Positions 50,589 through 61,190 of a DNA stretch of 64,000 nt are shown here, piece by piece. The stretch spans positions 70,287,104-70,351,103 of the forward strand of contig OV884014.1 of assembly GCA_930367205.1 (NCBI GenBank), written 5' to 3'. This DNA comes from Acanthosoma haemorrhoidale (lineage: Eukaryota > Arthropoda > Insecta > Hemiptera > Acanthosomatidae). The first letter of the stretch is position 1. Each line of letters begins with the position of its first letter. The notes below the pieces were generated by a model, which saw nothing but the letters and a program-made list of their open reading frames with translations, searched no databases and was not told the DNA's origin. A program made the position numbers and the translations under genes.

Positions 50589-51339
50589 TTTCAAAAAGCC
50601 AAAAATATTATTTCAAAACAAGTTTCGTTTTTGAAACAAATCACAATGAGTTATAAATGAGTTCATTGATACGATTTGTCAAGACAAATGGTGTTAGCAA
50701 TTAAAATAGTTAAAGTTCCTGACAAGCTTTAACGGGTTCAAATACACGTCAAAGAAAACTTTTATAGTTATTCGGCGAAAACAATAACAGATAATCAACC
50801 AACAGCAGAAATGGGTTTGACAGCTGACAAACCAAAATGGTTCCCTTCAGCTGCGATCGCCTGCCCGGTAACCGCCCGTGTTAAAATTGAAAACTCCCAC
50901 GTCAACTTGATTGTGAGATGGTCAAGTCTAAATGCCCGAGCGTGAGTTCTTCCAGTGGCCGCTTAGCGGGTCAATTCATAAATTATGGAGTTAGGGAAGA
51001 ACGGAAAGGAAAGCCAAATAATTCCCGCATCTTCCATCTTCCCCCGGTAGTTATTACACATAATAGCTTAAACCAAGTTTAAAATTAATTAAAATTTTAT
51101 TTAAAGCGTTAACAAACCGAGAAAACTATGTAAAAAATATATTATCAGGAAAAAAGTAAAAGCCAAAACTAAAAAGTGTTTATGTTAAAAATCATTTTTT
51201 GATATTTATTTATATATTTTAAGGCCCTCAGGTTATGGTTTTAAGTTTATATATTGTAGAACTAGTTAAGCTGAATCTCAAGTAAAAATTTCTAAAAAAT
51301 AATTTAAACTGAAATACACTGATAAACTAAGGGATGTTT

Positions 51340-51640
51340 TTTCCTTCAAAAAATCGTACTAGATTCGATTCTATCTTTTGAGCCTTTTTAGGAAAAATAA
51401 TATCCCTAGGTTATCAATCACAAAATAAGGGAAACTAGCCCTTGAACTGATTCTGTCTTATTGCCCTTTAACGTCCCTTAAATTATCAAATTCGAAATGA
51501 GTCAAAGTCGCTGTCAATTAGATTCTATAGTTTTAAGAAAAAACATCCCTTCCGTTTATCAAAACCGAAATGTTTGAAAATCGTTCTAAACTAGATTCAA
51601 TCTTTTAGGCCTTTCTGAAGGAAAAATCTCTTAGAATTTC
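51340..51640. repeat. Degenerate tandem repeat, period about 115 bp
   Basis: The motif TAGATTC-ATCTTTT-AG followed by CCTTT...AGGAAAAAT occurs near 51360 and again near 51592, with a weaker copy (TAGATTCTATAGTTTTAAGA) near 51519. Old and diverged. Confidence 0.4.
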
Positions 51641-52639
51641 AATCTGGAAAAGTGCAGCAGATGGAGTAAAATCGTTATAACAACCTAGTCGGAAAAAAGC
51701 TAAATAAAGTTCCATGGTAGCACACTTACTGGACATTTTAGAAACCTACGACCCGTTAATTCGAGTAAACAAAAACTAAGATTAGCGACTCGTATCCATA
51801 ATTCTGGTGGAATGAACTCTCATCCATTGATTAATATGCACAGAAACTGCTTTTTCAAATCAGTGGATCATTTCTAATATATTTTAATGAAATCTAATGG
51901 TTCCCTTGAATAGTAAGAACTATTTAATGTTAATTATTGGAATGCAGCAGGATCTGTTGGCAGATAGTAGAAACTAAGCAGCAATATTTGGCATTTTTAT
52001 TGCATTGTGACGCATTCTGTTGAGCACAAAGAGAGGGGGCAAGACTCATTCAGATACTGATGGGATCCTGAAGACCTGGCACTAAATAAAAATTTTCTGA
52101 CAAAATACACCGGTGCTATTGGGACCGTAATCTTACGAAAATCTTCATACCCAGTATGCAATGAATAAAACGCTTAAACCGATCAAAGTTATCTTCCTTT
52201 AAGTTCTACATCGGGGAGACATTTTTATTCATTTCCACCTCCTTTTCAACATTTCTATTATGTACTGGTTGAATTTAAATAGAATAAATACTTATTGAGC
52301 ACACTGCTTTATTACGTGATTGATAACTAAAACAAAACATGAATAAGGTTTTCCTTAGATAACAACAACTTCACCCAGTCGACAAAGTCTTTAAATACGA
52401 TAGTTCGATAAACACAACAATTTCCGTGGCTTAAATCTGGAAGATATACAAAAGGGGAACTCCAAAAATGAAAGTTGCTTCTAAAATCTCATTCAGAGCT
52501 CCATCTGACGGTAAATGGAGGCAAAGAAGAATATCATGTTACCATGCGGGATCCTGAAGACCTGGTACTAAATAAAAAAGTTTTCTGACAAGAAACACCA
52601 GACACAACTAACAAAAAATGTTATATATATTCTTATTAA

Positions 52640-53560
52640 AAAATGCGTGTAAACGGATCTAAGGTTGATGTATCCAATACATCTCTTCTCTTATCGTTTC
52701 AAACGTGAGCAGATCCCAGTTAACCTTTTCAGATACAGACCACAAATGAAGATGTTTTGTCTGTATAAAATGACCTAGCTCTCTGCTCCGTTTAGGATCC
52801 ATCCTCAAAGAAACGTAGTTTGACATTTTTACCACAACTAAGTTATAACATATCCGACAAGTATACCAGTCCTACTTATTACTGTACCAAGGTAAGTTGT
52901 AATGATCAGTGGTGTCGATTTCTATTCCGTTGCAAGACATATGTACTCTTCCGACTCCCTGCCGAGCTGAATAACATTGCTCTTATTAGCGTTCATTGAC
53001 ATATCTTTTCTCTCCAGTTCAGACTGCCATTTTTTTACAACCTCCTGAAATTTTTGTTTCGAGTTGGTTATTAGGGCAAAGTCATTTGCATAAATGATAT
53101 TGTACCTGATTATACCTCATGCTCTATCTTCTTCTAATTACCATTCGAGCTATCCTCTCTTTACATATTTTAAGCATTACAACGATAAAAACAACGAAGA
53201 GTAAAACCCTAAGGCTACCTAAGTGTTTTACCCCCTGTTGGTTTGGGAAAGGATTTAATAATATTTCATTGATTCTAACACACCTTCTGATTGATGGTAT
53301 GTCAACTCAATGAGTTGATCAAATCCTTGCGGACTTGTTTCTTTATAACTGCTTATCATATATCATCCTTTGGAAAAGAGCCAAAAGCTTCAAATTAAAT
53401 AACGCCATGAACTTCTTCCCCAAGCCTTTTCAAAGTTAATGTGGGCTTGTATCTGACTTCCTGCCTGAAAAGCTTCTTGCTCCTCTTCTAGTTCTAGTTT
53501 GATAAATTTCATTAACTTTTTTCACAAAATGGAGCTGTATAACTTGGATGCTACATTGTA
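52640..53560 (-). mobile_element. Decayed LINE reverse transcriptase fragment, minus orientation
   Basis: The minus strand near 53100-52975 reads YNIIYANDFALITNSKQKF, then VVKKWQSELERKDMSMNANK, the palm region of a non-LTR reverse transcriptase with the catalytic YADD changed to YAND. Upstream (53560-53120) and downstream (52930-52680, NGIEIDTTDHY block) are further broken pieces. Not coding. Confidence 0.7.
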
Positions 53561-54239
53561 ATCAGATTTTTAATTATGCTCTGTAATTATTACCATCAGA
53601 ATTGAGTCCTTTCTTGGGGGGGGGGGGTGAATATAATTATATAACTTGTTCTTGTCCTATATTTTTGGAATAGGAACATCAAGCTCCTGTCCTTCTTGAT
53701 CAAGTGGTATTCATTAGATCGAAAGCTTGATTTTTCCCTATTGCTTAGATCAAATTAGAGACCGATTAAATACATCTCAAAAAGGGTTTTAATTTGAATT
53801 ATGCAGTTTAGATCTGTGAACAAATAATCTTATGAAAAACAGTAAATATTTATAATTCATGGAGACTATATCCCTGGAGACCCCTAAAGGGACAATCGTG
53901 ATATTTAGTTCTTCAAGTGATAATTGGAGCAAAACCTATAGCTCCAATTGAAACTACTGGCGAATTGGGCGAGGTCTATTAATGAACTTTCCAGTGAGTA
54001 CACATGCCAGGGGGTGGGAGGTTACTATCTGTTTATCGGTCAGTCGTTCGCAGACGAACGATCAAACACTATACAGTTGGCAACCAAGTTTTCAAAAAGG
54101 CGGCAAATCACATAAACAATCTGCTGACCGGTCTGACTACTAGTACTCTTTCTGTTTATGTTTGTCGGTAGCTGGACTTGAAGGGTGACATTGCTATCGC
54201 CTCATTTTTCTTCGTTATTTCTTAGACTTTTTATTGGAA

Positions 54240-56703
54240 ATGAAGACTGACAAAGCTATCAAAACCTTGGAAGCAGAGACGCCTGATACTCACATCGCTT
54301 CTGAAAAGGTACCTAGTTTCGTTTTATCCTAGTTTAACTATTGTTGATTAAGTTACAACCATGTGTGATCATATTGTGTGTTTGTGTAATTACCATCTAA
54401 TATCTTTATTAACGCAATCTTATAAAGATTGTCGAGATTTATTATAAAGCCCCATTTGAAATAAAATGCCAATTTTGGTTTAGACTACTGTGAGAGGACA
54501 ACGTAGAACACTAGGGCCACTTCAGAAAGCTGCAGGAGACAAAGAAAATTTGGTTGGTGCTGGTAGGCGTACCAAGCAAATGCCACCTGTGAAAGAAGTT
54601 ACTGTAGTGTAAGTTTTTAATTTTTTTAACAAAGCTCGAAGAAAATTGGTAATATACTCAAAGAACTGCAATATAGGTTAATTTAAATAATTTCAACCAA
54701 TGATTTACTTCACAACTCTATTGTACTTGATCATCGTATTGTGCTTAACACTCTCTAATTTGTAACTAGTAATTCCAAAACAAATAGTTGTTTTTTCTTA
54801 CATATTTTGTAAACTAGATTGTGTTGTTTTCTCATATATGTTCCAACAAAATTATGGTGTCTATTTTCAACCAAAATTATTGTTTTATTTTATACACTAT
54901 ATCAGTCTCTAAAAATCGCCTGTCTAGTAGAAAAACGAAAGCTTAGCATGGATCAAAACATGCTCTGCTCATTCCAAGGTAGCGAGCAACAAAACTGTCC
55001 TAATGTTTTGTTGCAAGACTTGCTCATTTTTAAACATTAATCTTATTTTTAAATGAATTGATCATATTTCCATACTCATTTCCTCGAGGTAGCAGGAACT
55101 TTCCAAGGCAAAAACAATAATTTTTATCATGTCACTCCCTCAAGTGTAGGAAGTTTTTTGCATTTTCTGAAAAACATGTTCATGTGAAACTAGACATTTT
55201 TGCCAGTCCACCTCCTTTCATATTATATTATAAATCCCTTTTTGCAAAATTAAGTTTGTGATTTTAGAGTATTGTGATAGGTCAACGATGATGTTGACAT
55301 AGTTTTTTATATTCCCACAATTGTGTCAATGCTCCTATCTACTGTGGTGCATCATATCTGAATATCCGGGTTTGAATTCCCTAAAAGGACAGCAATCTTA
55401 TTTTACTTCTTTAAATAGAAATGAGTGGGTCCAAATAGGATAGTCGGCCTTTCTTGCTCTAAATAAGAATGCATAAACCCCGCTTAATAAAAACTGATTT
55501 TTTTTTTTCAGAATTGCTGAACCAAAGACAAATAAGAAAACTAAATCAAGTAAAGTAATTGACCAAAAACCAGTAATCACTGAAGAAGATTTGACATCAG
55601 AAGGTAATATATTTTAATTTTGTTTGCTCATTATTTTCTATTACATTGGTGGCTTTTGTTTTTACAAGGGGAGGCTATTTATTGTCATGGGGGCACCTCT
55701 GTATTTTGATGTAGCTTTTTTTTTGGGTGTTATCATGTAGAAAAATATTTGAAATGTGATGTTCAGAATAAGTGTCAACTATGTTTCGGCCTAGTAGCAC
55801 CAACATAATTTGCATTGAAATCAGTGTTCCCTAGAACATATTTACCCCTTAAGGAAGTAGTTGGGGTTGGCCCGGACGGAAATATTTGCTAATTGGGTAA
55901 ACAAATACTTTGGTATTTATGAGTTTTACTACTTTTTGCAAGGCTAGTACCAATACTTTTAAAATAGACCTTTTAATACGTAGAGGAAAAAATAATAGAA
56001 TTTCTCCTTGACTACATAACTAAATTTAAAACATTGATATTGTAATAAAATATTAAACTTATAAATTGTTTTTATTTTAAGATGGACCAAGTGAAGGATA
56101 TTGGGAGGTTCTGGCTGAGCGCAGGCGTGTTGCTCTTGACGCTGCTCTGAAAGAAAACGAAGAACTGCATCAAAGGATTGCTTTATTAGAAGAAGAAAAT
56201 GGTCAATGCAAAGTCATGTTAGATGAAACTAGGCATCTAGTTGAAACATTAACGGTAATTCCAGCTGATGTAATATGTAAAGATATTATTGTTTCATTAA
56301 AAAATCATGGTTATATACTACTTTCAATACCTTTTATAGGTTAAAAAAAAAGGAATAAGTAATTTGCATTTTATTTTAACAGCATGACAACCTATTTTAT
56401 GTTATGCATTAATTTAATGAGGTCTGGTGTGAGAAAGAGAACATCTCTTGGTTGTTCAGTGAGGTCTCCCTTGACAGCCTTCTCTGTCTTAGTGTGGGGT
56501 TAATTTCACTGTATTCTTTTTAGCTTACCTCATTTCTTATTATTTAGAGGAAAGGCTGCCGTCTCGTTTTAAGTTTTCCTAAAGTTTCTATAAATATGAA
56601 CATTTTATATGTATTTTTAAATGTTATAATTTTTATTAAATTCTAGGAAATTATCAACGAGCAGGGTGGGGATGAGGAGACTGAAGAGGCCCCAGAAGAA
56701 TGA
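54240..56703 (+). CDS. gem: Geminin, DNA replication licensing inhibitor (5 exons)
   Basis: Exons 54240-54308, 54484-54608, 55512-55603, 56082-56254, 56647-56703; GT-AG junctions, all in phase, 171 residues. Geminin binds Cdt1 in the nucleus and blocks re-licensing of origins until it is destroyed at mitotic exit. The central coiled coil is diagnostic: YWEVLAERRRVALDAALKEN at residues 102-121, followed by EELHQRIALLEEENGQC, preceded by ITEEDLTSE. Residues 30-33 (R-R-T-L) match the geminin destruction box and 43-45 (K-E-N) form a KEN box, both recognised by APC/C. Residues 68-80 are basic (a likely nuclear signal). The C-terminus is acidic (GDEETEEAPEE). It is shorter than vertebrate geminin (about 200), mainly in the N-terminal part. 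Confidence 0.92.
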
Positions 56704-57421
56704 TATCTTCTCATTATGTAAAGCAATGCACGTACCAAAGAACTGTCTGTTATTATTTGTTGTTTACACCTCTGATTATTCATGGAAAGTTTCAATTTTG
56801 TCTTATTTCTAATAGTCCATTGATTTAACATTTAAAAAATAACTCCTTTTGTTAACTATTTCTTTTCCTGTCATTGCTTAGTTATTATTATTTACTCGCT
56901 TAACGTTATTGCACATAAAACATTTTGCTGAAATGTAGTTACAAGCAGATCGATATTTATAATTTTTGTATTTTTGATTATCAGCTAGATTTAGTTTTTA
57001 ATTGTTTCATTAATGCATTTATAGCAAGGTTCTGAGTTATCTTTTGGTAAGATATATTTATCTGTATGTATATTTATATTTATTGCAGAGCTTATAAAGA
57101 AATTTCTAGACTCTTTACTATTTAATTGTAATTTAGTTTAATTCTTGTAATTGTATGTACAACATTAGCCAATTATGTGAATGCTGGTATAAAGTGAATT
57201 ATTTTTCTTACTGTTCTATTTGATAAAAAATAGTCAGTTTTTGCTTATTTTAATTGCATCAAAAATGTTGCAAAATGAATTAGCGGTAGAGAGGCAAAAA
57301 CTGACTATTGATTCAAGTACTACTTACTGCATCTAAACACAATGATAACCATTAGTCGCTTAATATGTAAAATCCTTCCAGCATTCTCATGGTTCAATGT
57401 ATATTGTTTGTTATTATATCG

Positions 57422-57427
57422 AATAAA
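57422..57427 (+). promoter_or_regulatory. Likely polyadenylation signal of geminin
   Basis: AATAAA (with a second one 7 bases on) about 720 bases after the stop codon. The intervening AT-rich sequence has no other feature and is probably 3' UTR. Confidence 0.4.
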
Positions 57428-58739
57428 AAATAAATTGTAATATTAAATATATTGTTTTTTATAAAGATTTTATTTTGTGGTTTCGTTATTCAGTCACAGA
57501 CCCCATTTTGTACATATTTTCTAATAATAGATGGGATACTTTTATGAAGTTTTAACTATTTGGCCTGTATATTTAATGATTTTAATTGTAGATCTGTTTA
57601 TTACATTTATATTTTGTTATAGTGTGGTTTATTAAGTGATATAAACTAAAGGCAGTGGGAAAGAATCATAAAACACAAATGAATAGATTTTCATGTTTAG
57701 CTCTTTAATTTATTAAAATGACTTATTCAACGGCTCAATAAACTGAACCACAAATTGTGACCAAATGCATTAATCCTCACTCATTACTTTGTACCATTTT
57801 ACTTTCTTGATTAATGAAGAAGAAATATAACGTTTTGTATAAATCCCATTTAAATTTTCTATTGTACCTCATTCACTTAAAATAACATGTTATTTCTTTC
57901 AAGTTCTGAAAGTTATTTCTTTATGCTGGGGGAGGAGTTAAGATTTTAATATGATGTACAAATTACTATTTAATAGGATAAATGGATAGCCAATTGGGTT
58001 AGTAGATAATCTATGACTTAGGGTGGTTAAGTCATTGAGTTGGATTGAACTCCATGTGCTGGGCTGGTCATATGTTACCCATCGGCCTACAGGAAGTCAG
58101 TGAAGTATGGCCCAACCATCAAAATTACTGTGTTGTATGATAGCAGTAGTAAGCATGATTCAATTGATCTAATATTTTAAAAGTATATTCAACGACAGCT
58201 TGGGGTTACCCTGTATGGTTAGAATGAGATAGAGAGACGGGAATTATGTGATAAATGTAGGCCCTCAATCAGTTAATAACCCACTTTTAAGCTACTAAAG
58301 AATAAACAATTTTCCCCTGATGGTTTTGATGAAGTCATTAAAGATGATAGTGGCCAAAAAAGAAATTCTAGAAAATGTTTTGGGAGTCGCCAACAATGAA
58401 AATCACCCTATTTCATTTTGCCCCAACTAACTTCAATAATCATTTTGTAAACTTGGACACTTTATAAAATGATGAGATAAAAAATATAATTAACTGTCAT
58501 TAATTATTATATATTTGATAATAAAAACCTTTTCCTGATCAGATTGAAAAAGTATTTTTATTAAATTAAAGGTCCCTAACCTCCTTAATTAATAATATGT
58601 AATAATTCCTTCATACCATAGAGGCATGCAAATTCCAGTTGATGCCTCAAGAATTTTAAAAATAAAAACTTAATTGGAAACAATTAATAACTAAGACCAT
58701 TATAGAAGACATTTTTATTGTGGCATTAGTCCCACTATT

Positions 58740-58895
58740 ATTAATAGTTAACAGCCAAAGAAAATATCATTGTCAAGAACTGCACCACTCCAATATTCTA
58801 GATCTAGTTGGAAGAGGCTTGACTAGATATTGGGGATGTTCTGGGTTCGAGTCCCGATCTTGCCAGTAATTTTTTTTTGGCTGTTAATTATTAAT
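58740..58895 (+). repeat. tRNA-like SINE or tRNA pseudogene framed by inverted repeats
   Basis: 58803-58868 reads like a tRNA: A-box-like CTAGTTGGAAGAGGCTTGAC, then GGTTCGAGTCC (B box, 58844-58854) and a GCCA end. It is enclosed by 25-bp inverted repeats at 58740-58764 and about 58871-58895 (TTAACAGCCAAA core) with about two mismatches. The 5' half of a cloverleaf does not pair well, so a working tRNA is unlikely. Confidence 0.5.
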
Positions 58896-59190
58896 ATACA
58901 TGACTATATTAATGGGCCGACTTTAGTCCAAAAAAAACCTTTAACTTAGAGAAATATGCAATTTATGAAGAAAGGAATAAAATAGCTTTGCAAATAAATG
59001 CAACAATTATAAAAAAATTGTCTTTTATTTTCCATTATCAACAAAATTACACTTTTATGTGTAAGAAGATAATAGAGTTAAGAATAACAATAGTTTTTAA
59101 GCACATGAATTTCAATAAAGTGTAACAAGGCTTCATTCATGAGACTCATTCATTTCATAGTATTTGAGATCCATTTAAAGGCACCTTTTC

Positions 59191-59322
59191 GCTGGAACTG
59201 CCCACCGTAGGGGTTGGAAGTAATTGCTGGCAGTTGACTACTGTTTTGAAAGGTATCAATGGGCCATATTTGGTGGAACTGCTTGGCAGTCACTTACAAC
59301 CATTACGTTGGGCAGTTCTAGC
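59191..59322. repeat. Foldback hairpin with arms of about 40 bp
   Basis: 59191-59232 (GCTGGAACTGCCCACCGTAG...) is the inverted repeat of 59281-59322 (complement GCTAGAACTGCCCAACGTAA...) with about eight mismatches, and the loop is 48 bp. The arms are GC-richer than their surroundings. Likely a short MITE-type repeat; a hairpin RNA is possible but unsupported. Confidence 0.6.
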
Positions 59323-61190
59323 AAAAATGCATTGTAAGGAATCCATAAGTACAATTATATTAAATGTAACAAGTTACATTTTTGCTCATATTAAACAATT
59401 CATTCCTAATCAGTTATATAAAAATAATAGATATGAAACATTTAAGTACAATAATGATTTTATGATATATAAATGCATGTTTTTACATGTAAGTAACACA
59501 TTTCATTTAAATCTTGAATTGGTTTACAATTCTGTTTTTTTTTTTTTGGAAATTAAAACTAACAAAAAATTGGTTCAACAACTTATTTATTATTTACCCG
59601 ACAGAAAAATATATTTGTTAATAACATTAAAAAGGCACACAACGCAGTTGTCTGTACTTTCTTTTTATAAACCCCGAAAAAAATACTTCCTGGTATTTGT
59701 CTCATTATAAAGATAGAGATTAAGTCTAATAAAATTATCAGAAAGCACACTACACTACAACTTTACAACTTATTAGCAACGCCCCAGCAGTGGTGTTTAA
59801 TTTACTGAGCGTAGTTTAGTTATTTTTTTTTTTATTTAATTTTTCAACTAACAGTGTCATCTGTGACCAAATAAATATTCTTCAGGTCACTGGCTTATAC
59901 CGCAAGATTACGATCAATTATTCTTTTGTGCTTGAATGCCATAGAGATCAAGAATATTAATCTGTTACAGGGATCTCTGAAATATTAAGTCAAATAAAAA
60001 GTCAATATAAAAAATTTCATCATTAAGGTAAGCAACCGAAATCAATTTCACAAGTGACTAGAACCACACTTTCTTTTCTTCCTAAAAATATTACTGTAGT
60101 AATAAACCAAATGAATTACATTATTATTATTATTAGCAGAATAATAGCGGAAAAAATCTGCTTTAATTTAATGTTAACTATTTCATAGGAGGGGGGAGGA
60201 AAGCACAACGAATATGCAACAGACCTTCACTTACAAAGAATTACATCGATTTGTAAAGTTAAGAGACAGTTGAATAGTAATCTTGTAAGACATTTCATCA
60301 AACTAACAAAATATAATAATCTTTTGTCTTATACAAACGATAATTTCATAATATACAACAATTAATACTCATTTATAGCAAAGAAATAAGCCCAAGGAAT
60401 TTATCTAATCAGAACAACCGATCTTCTAATAAACAACTATCACTTTAATATCACATTAAAAATAATTTATTTAAGTAGTTTGAATAATAAGGATTCCCAG
60501 TACATTAATTTAAATGTTCTACCCTATTACTACAATTTATTCATCATTATTAAATAAATTTATTTTTTTATTGTTAAGATCCTTTAAAATTAATTAACTA
60601 TCAGTCTAGACATAATACAATTAAATAAATATATTATATGAAGCTATTCCATGGCTAAGTACTAAAGAAAATTTACTGGTAAAATGAAATAAGCGCAAAA
60701 TAAATCTCAAGAATTTCAATAAAAACATTTTATAGGGTAAAAGTTTCACCACCACTAGGGGAAAACAGTCAAGTTCTAGCTTGATTTTAATTTACATTTT
60801 AACTATTCTAATCAATTAAGTAATACTAACATAACACGCTCAGAATATTTCATTAAATCAATGGGAGATCGATCGAGTGTTTGAGAGACTAGTGATTCAT
60901 AAATTTTGAACAGAAATATTTCATTAAAACTAAATCAAAGAATAATACATACTCCCTAATATGTTTTTTTTTAAGCCTAAGAATTAGATAAGAAATAATT
61001 TAAATTAAAACAAAATGACTTTTCAACAATAAATAGAAGAGGGTTCTTCTTTAAGTTTGTTGTTGTCCAGCACGGTTATACTGCGGGTATAAATATAAAA
61101 TTGCATAACTACTTAGGTTGCCACATTGGTATATTTTGGTGCTCAATGTATCTAAAATAGGGGTATAACAGAAAAGAAAAGAAAATATCC

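Larger units (their letters stand above)
50589..54239. other. Spacer between the divergent IPP and geminin genes
   Basis: It contains the promoters of both genes, though no clear TATA or initiator is visible. The rest holds degenerate tandem repeats (51340-51640), two 50-bp direct repeats (52062-52111 and 52548-52599) and a LINE fragment (about 52640-53560). A 10-base G run lies near 53620. Confidence 0.5.
57440..61190. other. Spacer between convergent geminin and TTD14 genes
   Basis: AT-rich, no supported coding frame. It holds a tRNA-like SINE (58740-58895) and a foldback hairpin (59191-59322). The 3' UTR of the minus-strand gene ending at 61191 must lie at its right end; several TTTATT motifs there could be its poly(A) signal but none stands out. 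Confidence 0.5.

Noticed and set aside
59234..59710. 158-codon + strand frame
   Set aside because: It starts inside a foldback repeat and continues into low-complexity AT-rich sequence (Lys/Asn/Tyr/Phe), without splice context or domain.
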